NCBI RefSeq assembly: GCF_000826645.1
Contig: NZ_JXJP01000003.1
Coordinates: 186,001 to 250,000, forward strand
Direction: 5' to 3'
Length of the DNA stretch: 64,000 nt
Source of the DNA: Psychroserpens mesophilus
GTDB lineage: Bacteria > Bacteroidota > Bacteroidia > Flavobacteriales > Flavobacteriaceae
The notes beneath the pieces are model-generated. The model was not told where the DNA came from and searched no databases. It saw nothing but the letters and a program-made list of their open reading frames with translations. The translations under genes were made by a program, and so were the position numbers. This document shows, one piece after another, positions 62,152-64,000 of the stretch (position 1 is its first letter; every line of letters begins with the position of its first letter).

Positions 62152-62738
62152 TGTAATACATTATTATTCTGAGCATATTGCAATAACATAATTGTTTTTG
62201 CATCCATAATCTCTTTTGTTTCAATCATACTCAAAGCGTCGCTAAATGGCATTTCTAAAACATCTATCTCTTCATTTTCGGAAGCTAAACCTCCTCCTGG
62301 ATTGATTCGCATGTCTTCTGAATATTCTGCACAAAACAAGTACAATTTTTCGGTCATTGCGCCAGGTGACATATAGGCTTCCAAAACACAATTAGCCTCT
62401 GTAATCTTATAACCTACTTCTTCTTCAATTTCTCTTAAGATTGTAGTTTCTGGAGATTCATTTTGATCAATGGCACCAGCACAAACTTCTATAGACATAC
62501 CTTCACTTTTATTATTTTCATAAATCGGCATTCTGAATTGTTTGGTTAAAACTACAGTTGATTTTTCAACATTATATAATAACACAGCTGCTCCATCTCC
62601 TCTGTTATAACATTCTCTAGACAAGCGTTTTATACGACCATCTTTGAACTGATAGTCATAATCAATTCTATAAAGTGTTGCCCATGCCTTCGAAAGTACA
62701 TGATGTGTAATATTTTTTATGGTAACAATGGTTTTCAA
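62139..62738 (-). CDS. Nudix hydrolase, NudK-like
   Basis: A 199-residue Nudix enzyme. The Nudix box GAIDQNESPETTILREIEEEVG (21-22 residues, read as G-x5-E-x7-REI-x-EE-x-G) lies near residues 105-127. The upstream TVVLTKQFRMPIYENNKSEG is typical of the ADP-ribose/GDP-mannose pyrophosphatase (NudK) branch. It hydrolyses a nucleoside diphosphate linked to a sugar; the exact sugar nucleotide is not certain. The start codon is TTG: an in-frame TAA, the stop of the upstream membrane gene, lies four codons before it and no ATG is available. Confidence 0.87.
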   Translation of the reverse strand: MKTIVTIKNITHHVLSKAWATLYRIDYDYQFKDGRIKRLSRECYNRGDGAAVLLYNVEKSTVVLTKQFRMPIYENNKSEGMSIEVCAGAIDQNESPETTILREIEEEVGYKITEANCVLEAYMSPGAMTEKLYLFCAEYSEDMRINPGGGLASENEEIDVLEMPFSDALSMIETKEIMDAKTIMLLQYAQNNNVLQCKN

Positions 62739-62750
62739 ACAGATTATAGA

Positions 62751-63371
62751 TTAGTCTTTATTTTGTAATTTCTGAATTTTAAGTACATTCCCATCTATTG
62801 GAGAAATAGAAACCTTCTTATCTCCTTTCTCAATATAAAAAACACTTAAACTATTTTTTCCCAACACCTTAGCATTTAAAGTCTTACCATTAATAAATTC
62901 AATTTTATGAGTGTTTTCTATGGTATTCTCAGCAATTTGAGTTTTATTTTTCATACCTCTACCATATCCAAAACCCAGAAAATATCCTAAAATGAATAAC
63001 GCTATAATAAAGAGTAATGCATAGCTGTTTTTAGAAAAAGCTTCTAAACCATTAATCTTTTTTAGATGTTTACCCGATTGATACTTCTTTTTGTTTCTTC
63101 GCAACCTCACAAGTAAAGGTATTAACACTTTAACATAAATAACACTAATGAGTATGATAGCAAGAAAAGTCATTGATGATTTTAAACTTGACGTAATAAC
63201 GCTTATCGGACTAATAAGTACGTCTAAAACTGAAGAATGTTCTAAATAATTCACATCGACCAGATTGAAATATATGGCATTATGAATAATTCCTAAAATA
63301 AGTAGATAGATATAGCCTAAGGACAAAACTTCCTGAACATCAATTGACTTTTTTGAATTTGTTTCTTCCAT
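62751..63371 (-). CDS. Membrane protein with three helices, unknown function
   Basis: A 206-residue protein with hydrophobic helices near 15-35, 65-90 and 112-130. A small C-terminal soluble beta domain (about 148-206: HKIEFINGKTLNAKVLGKNS, then SVFYIEKGDKKVSISPIDGN) follows. No family is recognised. It is 2 bases from the upstream 63374 gene and 12 bases from the Nudix gene, so it is in the same operon. Confidence 0.75.
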   Translation of the reverse strand: MEETNSKKSIDVQEVLSLGYIYLLILGIIHNAIYFNLVDVNYLEHSSVLDVLISPISVITSSLKSSMTFLAIILISVIYVKVLIPLLVRLRRNKKKYQSGKHLKKINGLEAFSKNSYALLFIIALFILGYFLGFGYGRGMKNKTQIAENTIENTHKIEFINGKTLNAKVLGKNSLSVFYIEKGDKKVSISPIDGNVLKIQKLQNKD

Positions 63372-63373
63372 GT

Positions 63374-64000
63374 TTAGTTTTTTCCAAATTGTTCACGAGC
63401 TTCAGTATCTATTTTCAACTGATTGACTCTCGACTCCACTTTTCGTTTAAAGTCGGTATCAGCAATAGTCGCTACATTGTCTAAATATCGTACGACTTCC
63501 TGACGACGAATTTCAGAAAAATCCAAGCCTTTCATATTGGCTCGCATCAATTCCTGAAGCATGTTAAATTTCGTTTCGTAATCTTTCTTGAAATAGATTT
63601 CAGGATTTTCAAACCAGTCTTCCTCTAAGTCGAAATCGGTTAAACGCAATGACACAGCACTCTGAATATTTCTCACATCTCGAGATGAGAAAAATGGAAA
63701 GATTTTCTGAATTTCTTTATACAAATTAGCATAAAACAGATGTTGGTTTGTTTTGAAGCTGCTTTCAACTTTATCATAGGCTTTAAGCACGCGTTCTTCA
63801 GTTGGTTTATCTGAAACGTTTAGGATTTCTCCCATGTTTTTTGCCAATCCTTGATCTTGCAGGTAACTATAATTTTCTGGTCCTTGCATGTTTACGAAAT
63901 CTGGCATTGTATCATCTAGTTTTCGCCACCATAAATGATCCTGATCTAAGAAATCGTGTTCTGTTCGTGCGCCATCAATTTTGAAACGACCTTGAACACG
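63374..64000 (-). CDS. Soluble helical protein, 5' end beyond the window
   Basis: The frame ending at 63374 is open on the minus strand from the right edge; the ATG at 63907 is internal because 31 more codons continue upstream to 64000 without a stop. The visible 208 residues contain GRFKIDGARTEHDFLDQDHL and then MPDFVNMQGPENYSYLQDQG, followed by charged helices (FKTNQHLFYANLYKEIQKIF, RDVRNIQSAVSLRLTDFDLE). I do not recognise it; it could be the C-terminal helical part of a larger protein such as an AAA-type ATPase, but no motif for that is visible here. Confidence 0.7.
   Translation of the reverse strand, partial: RVQGRFKIDGARTEHDFLDQDHLWWRKLDDTMPDFVNMQGPENYSYLQDQGLAKNMGEILNVSDKPTEERVLKAYDKVESSFKTNQHLFYANLYKEIQKIFPFFSSRDVRNIQSAVSLRLTDFDLEEDWFENPEIYFKKDYETKFNMLQELMRANMKGLDFSEIRRQEVVRYLDNVATIADTDFKRKVESRVNQLKIDTEAREQFGKN

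Overview
The window is AT-rich chromosomal DNA from a member of the Bacteroidota, almost certainly a (probably marine) Flavobacteriaceae species. This is read from several signals. Two secreted proteins carry C-terminal type IX secretion sorting domains. There are TonB-dependent receptors with N-terminal carboxypeptidase-like domains, and families confined to this phylum (DUF5916, DUF6146-like, DUF6787-like, DUF6638-like). There is an aminotransferase plus cysteine-synthase-like pair typical of sulfonolipid makers. Bacteroidota-type promoter elements (TAnnTTTG, in places with an upstream TTTG/TTG) recur in front of genes. No tRNA, rRNA, CRISPR array, insertion sequence, integrase or prophage was seen, so this looks like core genome with short dispersed palindromic repeats.

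Layout. 1-9.6 kb: the start of aroC (cut by the left edge), an LpxH-like phosphoesterase, a giant FAD/Fe-S oxidase, an outer-membrane protein, a DinB-fold protein, an Lrp regulator, an M14 carboxypeptidase divergent from an XRE regulator, and a lipoprotein-TerC-phosphatase-like run. 9.6-13.4 kb (minus strand): a thioredoxin-ApbE-DUF4266-DUF3570 operon next to a Crp/Fnr regulator, with a perfect TTGAT-N4-ATCAA box between them; this is the best candidate for an undescribed system here. 13.4-20.4 kb: topoisomerase IV (parE, a small membrane protein, parC), an SRPBCC protein, ychF and a 42-residue membrane protein. 20.5-30 kb: a lipoprotein, ferredoxin divergent from a LuxC-type acyl-CoA reductase, serC-serA, DUF937, two DUF proteins, then a small histidine-containing membrane protein and a TonB receptor with a His/Asp/Glu-rich loop that suggests metal uptake.

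30-44 kb: folE, a DUF5916 protein, a LolD-like ATPase, a parvulin, rsmE, the presumed sulfonolipid pair (cysteate synthase and cysteate acyltransferase), an S9 oligopeptidase, a YbaB protein, a type IX-secreted leucine-rich protein and threonine aldolase. 44-58 kb: a zinc metalloprotease, prfB with its programmed +1 frameshift, an ArsC-like protein, a second TonB-type receptor, a 59-residue membrane protein, fumC, a type IX-secreted FG-GAP protein, and hutI and hutG separated by a coiled-coil membrane protein. 58-64 kb (minus strand): a run of mostly unrecognised membrane and soluble genes around a Nudix hydrolase and a DUF6638-like protein, continuing past the right edge.

How the genes fit together: serC/serA make serine; hutI/hutG degrade histidine; parE/parC form topoisomerase IV; the 35.9-38.3 kb pair would make the base of capnine-type sulfonolipids, which are linked to gliding in this group; the ApbE operon would run flavin transfer and thiol chemistry in the cell envelope. 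Functions are inferred by reading protein motifs by eye; no database search was run.
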